A stretch of DNA of 47,441 nt from positions 1-47,441 of the forward strand of contig JAUVLP010000006.1 in the NCBI GenBank assembly GCA_030600655.1, written 5' to 3'. Positions 1-7,738 of the stretch are shown in pieces. This stretch comes from Candidatus Eiseniibacteriota bacterium (GTDB lineage Bacteria > Joyebacterota > Joyebacteria > Joyebacterales > Joyebacteraceae). Position numbers and translations under genes: made by a program. The notes under the pieces are model-generated. The model saw only the letters and a program-made list of their open reading frames with translations, was not told the origin of the DNA and ran no database searches. Each line of letters begins with the position of its first letter. The stretch's first letter is position 1.

Positions 1-361
1 ACCCTTACCGAGCTTCCCGGTGATCGTGTAATGAGAGACTGTGCGGCCGATCACGTGCTGCCCCCCAGGTCATCTGATCCGAGTTGCGACCGGTTATTCC
101 GAGCGTTGGACGACAAGACATGGTGAGAGACGCTCACTCAAGCATCGTGCTAATTGTACGCCGAATCAGAGATACCGTAAAGGGTTTTCAGGGGGCGGCT
201 TGCAGGGGAGTATGACGGTGTTCCGGACTCACTTGAGGAGACCTGTGGCGGAATGGAAGCCCTGGTCAAGAGTGCGTGGAAGGTCTGGTCTGGCCCGGCG
301 TTATCGGGTACGATACGAGGCTGTACATTTCAGAATCCCATACCCAGGCGCAGGAGGTAGG
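1..361. other. left-edge stretch with no supported gene
   Basis: No gene is supported here. The frame of the next CDS is open back to base 41, but that part reads as an Arg/Cys/Pro-rich, low-quality protein. The good ribosome binding site (aggaggtagg) lies just before 362. Frame 1 is also open from base 1 to a TGA at 124-126, but 41 residues with no recognisable features are not enough to call a gene tail. The promoter of the 362 gene should lie here; no convincing -35/-10 pair was seen. Confidence 0.5.
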
Positions 362-1228
362 ATGAAGCGGACTACATTTGTGGTCGTGACCGCTTTCGCA
401 GCACTGGTGCTGGCTCAGACGGCCATGGCGACTCCGGTAGTAGGCGTGAGTGCGAACACGCTGCCGCAGGGGACGTTCATGCTGGATACCTGGTATTTCT
501 ACCGGGACTTCACGCGAATCTACAACGACAATCTGGACGGAGACGGTACGGGTGGCTGGAAAGACCTTCCCAATCACGAATTGTTCACACGAGCCTGTTT
601 CGTCCCCAGGATCTACTACGGCGCGACGAATCGGATCACGATACGGGCCGGATTTCCGCTTGAGTACAGGTTCAGCAACCAAGGGTCGGGTGACGACGTG
701 GCGTCCTCCTCAATGGGAATCGGTGACATTGTGATCGATCCCAAGATCCAGATCTACCGTGGTGGCGAGGGATACCCGTGCGTCGCACTCCTCGCCGGTG
801 TACGTCTCCCGACAGGGAATGATAGTTGTGATCCGGCGATCTCTGACGGCACTACCGATTTTGTCGGTGGCCTAGCGGTCACGCACAGAATGGGGAGGAT
901 CGATGGCCACGTCAGTGTCACTTACTGGCTGAATGGTGAGACCGACTCCGGTTACGATATGAAAGACATCTGGGTCGCCAGTATCAGTCTTGAGAATCCG
1001 ATCAACGAGAACTGGAGCCTTCTCTGGGAAGCCAAGGGTTACGCCGGAGAGACGCTGGATGAGTACTATCGCCTCTACGCTTGTCCGGGGGTCTCGTGGG
1101 ACAACGGCGAGCATCTCACGATCGGGGCGAGCACGTTCATTTCCGTGGTCGCGAAAGGTCTTGAGGGTGGGAGCGAGTACGATTTCGAATGGGCGCCGTA
1201 CATCAAGGTTTACTACCGATTTTTCTAG
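362..1228 (+). CDS. outer-membrane beta-barrel protein, Phenol_MetA_deg-like
   Basis: A 288-residue protein with a clear Sec signal peptide (MKRTTFVVVTAF..., cut near ATA/MATP at about residue 22-26). The mature part alternates polar and aromatic/hydrophobic residues in short strands and ends in Phe (VYYRFF), the usual C-terminal signal of BAM-inserted barrels. The block around residues 118-160 (MGIGDIVIDPK... then VRLPTG) resembles the Phenol_MetA_deg / transporter-like outer-membrane family. Those proteins are thought to let small hydrophobic molecules through, but their substrates are mostly untested. The start at 362 is set by AGGAGG seven bases upstream and by the signal peptide. The next genes encode a symporter unit, so a role in taking up the same solute is possible but is inference only. 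Confidence 0.8.
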   Translation: MKRTTFVVVTAFAALVLAQTAMATPVVGVSANTLPQGTFMLDTWYFYRDFTRIYNDNLDGDGTGGWKDLPNHELFTRACFVPRIYYGATNRITIRAGFPLEYRFSNQGSGDDVASSSMGIGDIVIDPKIQIYRGGEGYPCVALLAGVRLPTGNDSCDPAISDGTTDFVGGLAVTHRMGRIDGHVSVTYWLNGETDSGYDMKDIWVASISLENPINENWSLLWEAKGYAGETLDEYYRLYACPGVSWDNGEHLTIGASTFISVVAKGLEGGSEYDFEWAPYIKVYYRFF

Positions 1229-1258
1229 AAGCCGGCGAGAGCCGCCGGGGGGGATGGA

Positions 1259-1393
1259 ATGACAGGACCGTTTGGATTCTCGTGGGGCACCTTCGCCGCG
1301 CTCCTGGTTGTCGCCGGGACCGTTCTCCTGGCCATCGTCTGGGCCGTCATGACTGCGATGCGAGACGATGACACGGGAGGTGGCGATGAGTAA
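1259..1393 (+). CDS. 44-residue single-TM peptide, likely symporter accessory protein
   Basis: A very short reading frame, starting ATGACAGGACCG and ending GATGAGTAA. It encodes one strongly hydrophobic segment (residues about 11-34, FAALLVVAGTVLLAIVWAVM) followed by an acidic tail RDDDTGGGDE. It begins 30 bases after the outer-membrane gene, behind a purine-rich gccgggggggatgga. Its last 8 bases overlap the start of the symporter gene (ATGAGTAA), so the two are probably translationally coupled. Small one-helix proteins encoded just before sodium:solute symporters are known in many bacteria and are thought to be accessory subunits. The overlap and hydrophobic profile support that reading; the role is inferred. 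Confidence 0.7.
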   Translation: MTGPFGFSWGTFAALLVVAGTVLLAIVWAVMTAMRDDDTGGGDE

Positions 1394-2849
1394 CATGGCC
1401 GTCTACTCGACCGTGCTTGCCGCCTACATCGTCGTTCTGGTTGCGATGGGAATTCTGATGGGGCGTCGCACCCGGAACGCTGAGGATTTCTACATCGGAG
1501 GGCGACAGATCGGCCCATGGGTAACCGCCTTCTCCTTCGTTGCAGCCTACTTCAGCTCGGTGGTTATCGTCGGCGGGGGCGCCTTCGGTTACCGCTTCGG
1601 GATGTCCACGCTCTGGGTAGCCGCGTCGAACGTACTCATCGGATGCACGCTTGCCTGGATCGTGCTCGGTCGGCGTCTGTGGGAGTTCACCAAGCGCCTT
1701 GACACGATGACCATCCCTGGTTTCATCGGGAAGCGTTACGGCTCGCGTGAAGCTGAGGTGTTCTCGGCCATCATTGTCTTCGTGTTCATGATCGTATACA
1801 ACGTGAGCGTCCTTGTGGGTATGGGACGCATCATGGAAGGTCTCATGGGGATCCCGTACACGACGGCCGTCATCGTTGCGGGTCTCATTATTCTCATCTA
1901 CGTGTCGATAGGCGGCTACCTCGCCGTTGTCTGGACGAGTTTCGTTCAGGCGTGGATCATGCTGTTCGGACTCTTCCTCCTTGCGTTTGCCGCGCTCGCC
2001 AGAGTGGGAGGATTGACGGCGGCCAATATCCAGCTCGCGGCTATCGATCCGGGTCTTGTCACCACACCCGGAGTGTGGGGGTGGAGCGGCCTCACGTCGT
2101 ATGCCCTCATCGTGAGTCTGGGTGTCTGGGGCATGCCGCAGCTTCTGGTGCGCTTCTACTCCATGAAGAGCACGCGCGTGTTGAGACTGGGAGTGGTTCT
2201 TGCGACCCTCGGTGGCGCCATGGCCATACTCCCGTACATGACCGGCGCGATCAGCCGCATTCTTCTCCCGACGCTTGAGAATCCGGATCTGGCGATTCCC
2301 AAGCTCGCCCAACTCGTTCTGAATCCCTGGGGAGGCGCGATCTTCATGGCGGGAGTCATGGCAGCGGGCATGTCGACGTTTGCGTCGGTTCTGATCATTG
2401 TTTCCGGAGCCATCACAAGGGACCTCCGCGGGAATCAGGAGGATAGGAAAGGCAGGAAGCGCGGACCGCAGAGTGACAGGCGTGATGTCATGATAGGGAG
2501 GGTGGCAAGTCTCGCGGCCGGCCTTATCTCGCTCGTCATAGCCTATCGTCCGCCCGGACTTGTGCTCGTTATCACTGCGTTTGCCTGGGCCGTGATCGCA
2601 TCGGCCTGCCTGTGGCCGGTCGTGCTGGGCGTCTACTGGAAGCGGGCTAACGGCGCGGGTGTATTGTCTTCCATGATAGCGGGTACGGTGGTCGCGCTTG
2701 GATGGATGATCGCAGGGAAGCCGTTCGGTATCCACGGGTTCATCCCGGGCGTTTTCATCTCTCTTGTGGTCCTGATCGTGGTCAGTCTCATGACTCCACC
2801 CCCCGATGCTGCTCTTATCAGCCGGGCGTGGGGCGAAGGTGAGGTGTAG
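1386..2849 (+). CDS. sodium:solute symporter (SSS family)
   Basis: A 487-residue polytopic membrane protein with about 13 hydrophobic segments, the usual size and shape of the SSS family (PutP, PanF and relatives). The N-terminal signature is typical: GRRTRNAEDFYIGGRQIG after TM1, then AAYFSSVVIVGGGAFGYRFG and GGYLAVVWTSFVQAWIM in the middle. It couples Na+ entry to uptake of a small organic solute; the substrate cannot be read from sequence. The start at 1386 is preferred over an ATG 18 bases earlier because GGGAGG at 1375-1380 has the right spacing and it gives the ATGAGTAA overlap with the small TM gene. A polar loop near residues 345-370 (NQEDRKGRKRGPQSDRR) is the main cytoplasmic loop. 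Confidence 0.93.
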   Translation: MSNMAVYSTVLAAYIVVLVAMGILMGRRTRNAEDFYIGGRQIGPWVTAFSFVAAYFSSVVIVGGGAFGYRFGMSTLWVAASNVLIGCTLAWIVLGRRLWEFTKRLDTMTIPGFIGKRYGSREAEVFSAIIVFVFMIVYNVSVLVGMGRIMEGLMGIPYTTAVIVAGLIILIYVSIGGYLAVVWTSFVQAWIMLFGLFLLAFAALARVGGLTAANIQLAAIDPGLVTTPGVWGWSGLTSYALIVSLGVWGMPQLLVRFYSMKSTRVLRLGVVLATLGGAMAILPYMTGAISRILLPTLENPDLAIPKLAQLVLNPWGGAIFMAGVMAAGMSTFASVLIIVSGAITRDLRGNQEDRKGRKRGPQSDRRDVMIGRVASLAAGLISLVIAYRPPGLVLVITAFAWAVIASACLWPVVLGVYWKRANGAGVLSSMIAGTVVALGWMIAGKPFGIHGFIPGVFISLVVLIVVSLMTPPPDAALISRAWGEGEV

Positions 2850-3395
2850 ATGATGGGCGAGAGAACGAAGGCACAGGGTGAGCGCAAGGGCGGGTGGTCG
2901 TCGCAGTCGCTATGGCTCAAGGTCGTTCTGGTTCTGAGTCTGGCGCTGATCGTGATCGGCGTCGTGCGATGCTCCTTTGAATCGACCGCGCCGGTCGCCG
3001 GAACCGTAGGCCGGGTAGCGGTGATGCCTGTTGTGATAGATGCTCCCGAGGGCTACTTCCCGGTGTCGTCGGACTCTGTGGCGGTCGTCGCGGCCCGTTG
3101 GTTCGCGCGGTCATTCGCGAGGGAATCGGGTATCTATGTGGAGGTCGTGGAGTCGCGCGAGAGAATACCGGAGGTGGCGGCCGAGGGGACCGACTTCGAT
3201 GGGCTTGCCTACTTCCAACTCACGAGATCAGGCAATCAGCTTCTCATTCACGGCGAGATAGTTCACTCAGTGACGCGACGTGCGATGGCCACGGTCGACT
3301 ATGACATTCCATCAAGCTTCCTCTATCGTAGAATGACGGAAGCCGGAAGCGAGATGGCTGCGAAGATGGGATACGACAGAGCGGAGGGCAGTTGA
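2850..3395 (+). CDS. membrane-anchored protein of unknown function
   Basis: A 181-residue protein: a short basic cytoplasmic tail, one hydrophobic helix (residues about 24-40), then a soluble domain that would face the periplasm. The Cys after the helix is preceded by Arg (VVRC), so it is not a normal lipobox. The soluble domain has a beta/alpha look (GRVAVMPVVIDAP, then SVAVVAARWFARSFARESGIYVEVVE), reminiscent of domains that compute a per-family 'minimum' lipoprotein-like fold, but no family is recognised. It starts immediately after the symporter stop codon, behind gaaggtgaggtg, and its stop overlaps the next gene's TTG start, so it belongs to the same transcript. Confidence 0.75.
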   Translation: MMGERTKAQGERKGGWSSQSLWLKVVLVLSLALIVIGVVRCSFESTAPVAGTVGRVAVMPVVIDAPEGYFPVSSDSVAVVAARWFARSFARESGIYVEVVESRERIPEVAAEGTDFDGLAYFQLTRSGNQLLIHGEIVHSVTRRAMATVDYDIPSSFLYRRMTEAGSEMAAKMGYDRAEGS

Positions 3396-4279
3396 ACTCC
3401 AGCAGGTTGAGACGTGCGGCAAAGCGCAGGATGCTTCGATGGACGCGGTCGGTGCGCGAGCTCGACCGCGATTCCTACTCGCGCCTTGTTGATTACCATA
3501 TCCATACGAGGCTCTGCGGACACGCAATCGGGGAGCCTGCGGACTACGTCCGGGAGGCGATTCGAAAGGGTCTCGGCGAGATCGGTTTCTCAGACCATAT
3601 GCCGCTACTGCATATCCGTGACGAAGGGCTCACGATGGCCCCGGATGAACTCCCTACCTACGCGGAGCTTGTGCGCGATGTACAGGAATCCGTAGAATCG
3701 ATAGAGATCCGCTTCGGGATCGAGATGGATTACATCCCCGGACAGATGGACGAGGTATGGGAAGCCGCTTCCCCCTACAAATTCGACTACGTCTACGGTG
3801 CGGTACACTATCTGGACGGCTGGGATTTCGGGGACAGCCGGCGACTGTCGAGCTATGTAGGGAAAAGCCCCGATGACATGTACGTCCGCTACTTCGAGGT
3901 CTTCTGTGAGGCAGTGGAGAGGGGAGGCTTCGACATCATGGCGCATCCGGACCTGGTGAAGAAACACGGTGTCTGGACCACCCTCCCTGTCGATGAGATG
4001 TACCGCGAAGCTGCTGAAGTGCTGGCGGAGTACGATGTTGCCATTGAGGTAAACAGCTCCGGTCTTCGCAAGCAGGCGCAGGAACTCTACCCCGCACACG
4101 ATTTCTTGAAGATCTGTGTTGAGCGAGGTGTCGCCGTGACGCTTGGCTCGGATGCTCATGCGCCCCAACAGGTTGGGATGGATTTCGACCTGGCCGTTAA
4201 GCACCTGAAGCGGGCCGGTGTAACCGAGATCGCCACCTTCCAGGACAGAAAGCGCGTCATGAGGCCGTTGGTGTCGTGA
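3392..4279 (+). CDS. PHP-family histidinol phosphatase (HisK/HisJ type)
   Basis: A 295-residue PHP hydrolase. Metal-binding motifs occur in the expected order: HIH at residues 36-38, His44 (CGHA), SDH at 67-69, Glu111 (IEMDYIPG), His139 (GAVHY), His185 (AHPD) and SDAH at 253-256. This set and the order match histidinol-phosphate phosphatases of the PHP family, which carry out the eighth step of histidine synthesis with a trinuclear metal site. The start is TTG at 3392, overlapping the upstream TGA and placed 4 bases after GGAGGGCA; an ATG at residue 14 is a possible alternative. No other his gene is in the window, so a different phosphoester substrate is possible. Confidence 0.88.
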   Translation: MNSSRLRRAAKRRMLRWTRSVRELDRDSYSRLVDYHIHTRLCGHAIGEPADYVREAIRKGLGEIGFSDHMPLLHIRDEGLTMAPDELPTYAELVRDVQESVESIEIRFGIEMDYIPGQMDEVWEAASPYKFDYVYGAVHYLDGWDFGDSRRLSSYVGKSPDDMYVRYFEVFCEAVERGGFDIMAHPDLVKKHGVWTTLPVDEMYREAAEVLAEYDVAIEVNSSGLRKQAQELYPAHDFLKICVERGVAVTLGSDAHAPQQVGMDFDLAVKHLKRAGVTEIATFQDRKRVMRPLVS

Positions 4280-4295
4280 TTTGCTACGTCACATC

Positions 4296-4323
4296 TTGAC
4301 ATTGTGGAAACCTCAGTTGTAAT
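4296..4323 (+). promoter_or_regulatory. sigma-70 promoter with overlapping inverted repeat
   Basis: TTGACA (4296-4301), 16 bases, TGTAAT (4318-4323): one mismatch in total to the -35/-10 consensus. A perfect 8-base inverted repeat, TTGACATT (4296-4303) and AATGTCAA (4321-4328), spans the promoter and could be a repressor site. The start of transcription near 4330 leaves room only for the ATG at 4374, which decides the start of the next gene. Confidence 0.65.
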
Positions 4324-4373
4324 GTCAACGCTCGCGTGTGCGCATGCCCTCTCGAATGATGCGAGGCCGACCG

Positions 4374-5768
4374 ATGAGCGAAGAGCACCAGACCCCCGTA
4401 TCCCGTCCAATAAATCCCATTGCGGCCCTGACGCTTGTCCTCGTGTTTCCCAGGCGGACATTCGAACGGTTGCGTGAGCGTCCGCGTTGGGTGGTGCCTG
4501 TTATCTTCGGCATAGTGTGTGCCCTTGTGAGCGCCGTCTATGCCGTAAGGGGCGGGTTCATGGATTCTTTCATTCACAGCATGGCCCTCCGCAGCGGGCA
4601 CGATCCCGCAACTGTCAGGTCGGGGTTCATCGGGGGCAGCGTTCTCATGGCGGCCGTGGGTGTTCCGCTGATCACACTGCTTGAGGCGCTCTTCTTTGGG
4701 CTTGCTGGACGTCTCATCGGGGGGAAAGCGCGATTCAGCATTGTGTTCAGCGCAGTTGCCTATGCTTCAGTAGTCAGTGGCGTAGGCGCTCTCGCCACGG
4801 CAGGACTCATGAGAATCACACATTCACCCACGGTAGGCGCCAATCTGGCCGTGCTGCTGGGTACGGGAGTGAATCCACTCCTCTGGAGTCTGGCCAGGCA
4901 GCTGGATATATTCTCCCTCTGGTTCTTTATCCTTCTCGGAATCGCGGCGGGACCGGTCTTCGGGCTCGATAAGCGCCGGGCCAGGCGGACTGGCATCCTC
5001 TTCGCGATTATCTATATTCTTGTCATGAGCATCGGAGGGATAGGCAGCGCCGGTGGACTCGACGACCCGTACGAGGACTGGGTGGAGACTGTGACCCCTG
5101 CAGCAGTCTTTCGCCACGAGCCGCATGTTGGCGCTGATGTGCTCATCCGCGCGGGTGAGGCAGCCTCCACGGCTGTTGCAAGGGCAGACGAGATTCTCGG
5201 TCTGAACGAGGAAGGCGTTCCTGTTTCCCTGCGAATAGATATCTATCTTTACGCGTCCCTTGATTCGAAGGAGCGGGCGACCGACAATGGAGAGGTTGCT
5301 CACGGTGTCGACTGGGCGAACACGGTCCACCTTGCATGGACGGACGGTTCTGAACTGGCGCTCACGCGGGAGACCGCCAAGGTGGCGGCTGCGGGAGTTC
5401 TTGGTAAGGTGTATAGTCCGCTTGTCCGCAATGGTTTTGCCTACTACGCGGGTGGTGAATGGGGCGGCACGACGCTGGCCAAGGCTGCTCTCAGTCTTCT
5501 CGAGTCCGGTGATCTACCTTCACTTGCGGAGCTGACGGATTCGGCCTCATACCATCGCCTCAGCAGGCAGAGGTCGGAGCCGGCATCGGGTTCGTTCTTC
5601 GACTTCCTCGCTGAAACCCGTGGGGAAGGAATCGCCCGCGACTTGTATGCGGGAGCGGTCGATCTGGCCGGGCCGGTGGATGCGATGATCGAGCTTGAGC
5701 TGGGAGAATCCCTGAGTTCGCTTGAGGGGAAGTGGATGGACTACCTTCGGACAAGCGGCACGGAATAG
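4374..5768 (+). CDS. Yip1-domain membrane protein fused to a degenerate peptidase-like domain
   Basis: A 464-residue protein. Residues about 15-225 form a Yip1-type membrane domain: NPIAALTLVLVFPRRTFERL is the usual lead-in, followed by about five hydrophobic helices. The remaining 230 residues look like the MA-type (gluzincin) peptidase domain: TVHLAWTDG, a helix, LVRNGFAYYAGG (normally W-x-EG-x-A-x-Y), SLAEL, FFDFLAETRG, and a final SLEGKWMDYL. Where an active enzyme has HExxH this protein reads RETAK, and the downstream Glu is Asn, so the fold may be kept without catalysis. The start at 4374 follows from the promoter at 4296-4323; upstream in-frame ATGs at 4338 and 4344 are too close to it. 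Function unknown. Confidence 0.8.
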   Translation: MSEEHQTPVSRPINPIAALTLVLVFPRRTFERLRERPRWVVPVIFGIVCALVSAVYAVRGGFMDSFIHSMALRSGHDPATVRSGFIGGSVLMAAVGVPLITLLEALFFGLAGRLIGGKARFSIVFSAVAYASVVSGVGALATAGLMRITHSPTVGANLAVLLGTGVNPLLWSLARQLDIFSLWFFILLGIAAGPVFGLDKRRARRTGILFAIIYILVMSIGGIGSAGGLDDPYEDWVETVTPAAVFRHEPHVGADVLIRAGEAASTAVARADEILGLNEEGVPVSLRIDIYLYASLDSKERATDNGEVAHGVDWANTVHLAWTDGSELALTRETAKVAAAGVLGKVYSPLVRNGFAYYAGGEWGGTTLAKAALSLLESGDLPSLAELTDSASYHRLSRQRSEPASGSFFDFLAETRGEGIARDLYAGAVDLAGPVDAMIELELGESLSSLEGKWMDYLRTSGTE

Positions 5769-5847
5769 AGCCAACTTGGAACAGACGGCGCTGCAGAAGG
5801 TTGATTTCATACGAGTGGCACAGTAATCGAATAGACAGGAGGCGCTG

Positions 5848-6525
5848 GTGGGTACTGGTTTCATAGCCACGGTAGGGCAGTCGGGAGCCTTGGGGAGGAT
5901 GATCGTCATCTTCCTGTTCATCATCTCAATCTACTCGTGGGCCATCATTCTCCACAAGTATCTGACTCTTAAGAAGGCCAGATCCGCGTCCGAGCAATTT
6001 CTCACGCGATTCCGGGAAGACCCGGACGGGATGGTCAATCACTACGCGGACAGGCGTGGATTCGGCCCCTCGCCACTGGCGACCGTGTTCGAAGCGGGTA
6101 TGGATGAACTGGCGCTTACCATGGCTGGGGATTCGCTCGGGCGCGGCCTCTCAATCGTCCAGATAGATGGTCTGGAGCGCAGCATGGAGAGGGCGATAGC
6201 GGAGCAAGTCATAGACCTCAGGAAGCACCTGATCGCTCTGTCGACTGTGGTTGGTGGCGCGCCGTTTGTGGGGCTCTTTGGAACGGTGTGGGGTATCATG
6301 GTCGCTTTCACGGCGATGTATGTGACGGGGAGTGCCAGCATAAGCAGCGTGGCTCCCGGTATTTCGGCCGCGCTTACGACGACTGTTGCGGGGCTGGCCG
6401 TGGCGATACCCGCGCTTGCCGGGTACAACTATCTGATGAACCGTGTGAGAACGATGACGATCAGAATGGAGAACTTCTCTTCCGAGTTCATGTCTACGGT
6501 CGAGCGCAACATGGGCGCGAGATAG
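5848..6525 (+). CDS. tolQ: TolQ/ExbB-family proton channel subunit
   Basis: A 225-residue inner-membrane protein with three hydrophobic segments (about 17-38, 133-155, 168-190) and the MotA/TolQ/ExbB core motif GLFGTVWGIM at the start of the second, followed by ISAALTTTVAGLAVAIPAL in the third. TolQ pentamers around a TolR dimer use the proton gradient to drive TolA, which pulls on Pal during outer-membrane constriction at division. The GTG start at 5848 follows AGGAGG (5838-5843) by four bases. It leads the cluster tolQ-tolR-tolA-tolB-pal, and that order is what separates it from the ExbB proteins at 30-32 kb. Confidence 0.94.
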   Translation: MGTGFIATVGQSGALGRMIVIFLFIISIYSWAIILHKYLTLKKARSASEQFLTRFREDPDGMVNHYADRRGFGPSPLATVFEAGMDELALTMAGDSLGRGLSIVQIDGLERSMERAIAEQVIDLRKHLIALSTVVGGAPFVGLFGTVWGIMVAFTAMYVTGSASISSVAPGISAALTTTVAGLAVAIPALAGYNYLMNRVRTMTIRMENFSSEFMSTVERNMGAR

Positions 6526-6550
6526 AGAGTTCGCCTGCAAGGGGAAGAAC

Positions 6551-6961
6551 GTGCGGAGAAGACGGAAGCGCGACAATGACATGGATCCGATCGGCGACAT
6601 CAACGTGACATCGCTGGTCGATATCATGATGGCGCTTCTCATCATCTTCATAATAGTGGCCCCGATGATCGAGCAGGGGATAGATGTGACTCTGCCGACG
6701 GCGGAGCCGCGGAAGATCGATGTCTCGAATGTCGTGACGATAGCGATATCCAGCAACGAGAGAATCTATTTCGAGAACCAGCGCGTGACCCTCGAAGATC
6801 TGCGCGGACGCCTTGAGAACATCCACGCATCCGACGCCGACGCCGCTGTTTTGATCAAGGCCGACGAAGAGATTCAGTACGGTCGCGTTGTTGAAGTGCT
6901 CGACGCCGCAAGAGGCGCCGGCATCTCCAGACTGGCAATGGCCACGGAACCGGCTGAATAG
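6551..6961 (+). CDS. tolR: TolR (ExbD/TolR family)
   Basis: A 136-residue protein with one N-terminal helix. The sequence INVTSLVDIMMALLIIFIIV carries the conserved proton-binding Asp (residue 24). The periplasmic domain has the ExbD/TolR fold (VTIAISSNERIYFENQ, LIKADEEIQYGRVVEVLDAA). It partners TolQ in the proton channel. The GTG start at 6551 sits behind aaggggaag. It is 25 bases after tolQ and one base before the TonB/TolA-like gene, so co-translation is likely. Confidence 0.94.
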   Translation: MRRRRKRDNDMDPIGDINVTSLVDIMMALLIIFIIVAPMIEQGIDVTLPTAEPRKIDVSNVVTIAISSNERIYFENQRVTLEDLRGRLENIHASDADAAVLIKADEEIQYGRVVEVLDAARGAGISRLAMATEPAE

Positions 6962-6962
6962 C

Positions 6963-7670
6963 ATGCCACGATTTCTTGTCATATCGACGATCGTCCACTT
7001 GTTCCTGCTCATCCTCGTGCCGTTCATCCCGGGGCTGCTCGAGGAGGAGATGATGGGGCTCGAGACCTACACCGTGGAGCTCGTCGAACTGAGATCATCC
7101 CCACGGGAGCCGGAGCCGGAGCCCGTGGTGGAGGAAGCGGCTCCTGAGCCTGCACCGGAGCCTGAGCCGGTTGTTGAGGAGCAGATTCCTGACAACCCTC
7201 CGCCGAAGCGCGTGAGACGGGTGACATTCACACCTCCGGCGCGAAGCGAAAAGACACTCGAGGAGCGTCTGGCAGATCGCCTGAAAACTCAGGATGAAAT
7301 GCGTGATGAGCGGGTGGAGCCCGAGGAGACAGCTACGGAGCAGCCCCCGATTACAAGCGCCGTCGTTACCGCTTCTCGCTTCCCCTACAGCTGGTACCTG
7401 TCTATCATCCAGGGTAAGGTGAGATTGAACTGGAAGCAGCCCAGTTCCGTGCTGATAAGCGACGAGAAGCTCTCCACGCAGATCTCATTCAGGATCGATC
7501 GGAACGGGGGCATCGAGGTGGTGACCGTGCGCCGAACGTCGGGTCTTCAGAATGTCGATCAATCTGCAGTGAAGGCGATTCGAAACTCGGCTCCTTTTCC
7601 CCCGCTTCCCGACGATTACATGGAGAACCACCTGGACGTGACCATAGATTTCACGGTCGCAAGGAACTGA
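6963..7670 (+). CDS. TolA-position protein with TonB C-terminal domain
   Basis: A 235-residue periplasm-spanning protein: an N-terminal anchor helix (residues about 4-24), a Pro/Glu-rich linker (PEPEPVVEEAAPEPAPEPEP) and a C-terminal TonB-type domain (GGIEVVTVRRTSGLQNVDQS, then AIRNSAPFPPLP). The place between tolR and tolB and the TolQR partners make it the TolA equivalent, carrying force from TolQR to TolB/Pal. The linker is far shorter than the long helical domain II of Escherichia coli TolA and is TonB-like instead. An in-frame ATG at 6888 lies inside tolR and is not preferred, because the anchor helix begins at 6963. Confidence 0.88.
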   Translation: MPRFLVISTIVHLFLLILVPFIPGLLEEEMMGLETYTVELVELRSSPREPEPEPVVEEAAPEPAPEPEPVVEEQIPDNPPPKRVRRVTFTPPARSEKTLEERLADRLKTQDEMRDERVEPEETATEQPPITSAVVTASRFPYSWYLSIIQGKVRLNWKQPSSVLISDEKLSTQISFRIDRNGGIEVVTVRRTSGLQNVDQSAVKAIRNSAPFPPLPDDYMENHLDVTIDFTVARN

Positions 7671-7738
7671 CTCGGTCGATGAATCACCGGGCTCGGACCG
7701 AAGGTGAATGGTCGCGACCTGATGAAAGGGCGCACCCA

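Noticed and set aside
1-126. Open frame entering from the left edge, ending TGA at 124-126
   Set aside because: 41 residues with no domain features, and two other frames are equally uninformative; no support for a gene tail.
41-361. N-terminal extension of the outer-membrane protein
   Set aside because: The extension is Arg/Cys-rich and would bury the signal peptide; the ribosome binding site is at 350-359.
1347-2735. 462-residue frame antisense to the symporter
   Set aside because: His/Arg/Asp-rich low-quality sequence without hydrophobic core, typical of antisense frames in GC-rich genes.
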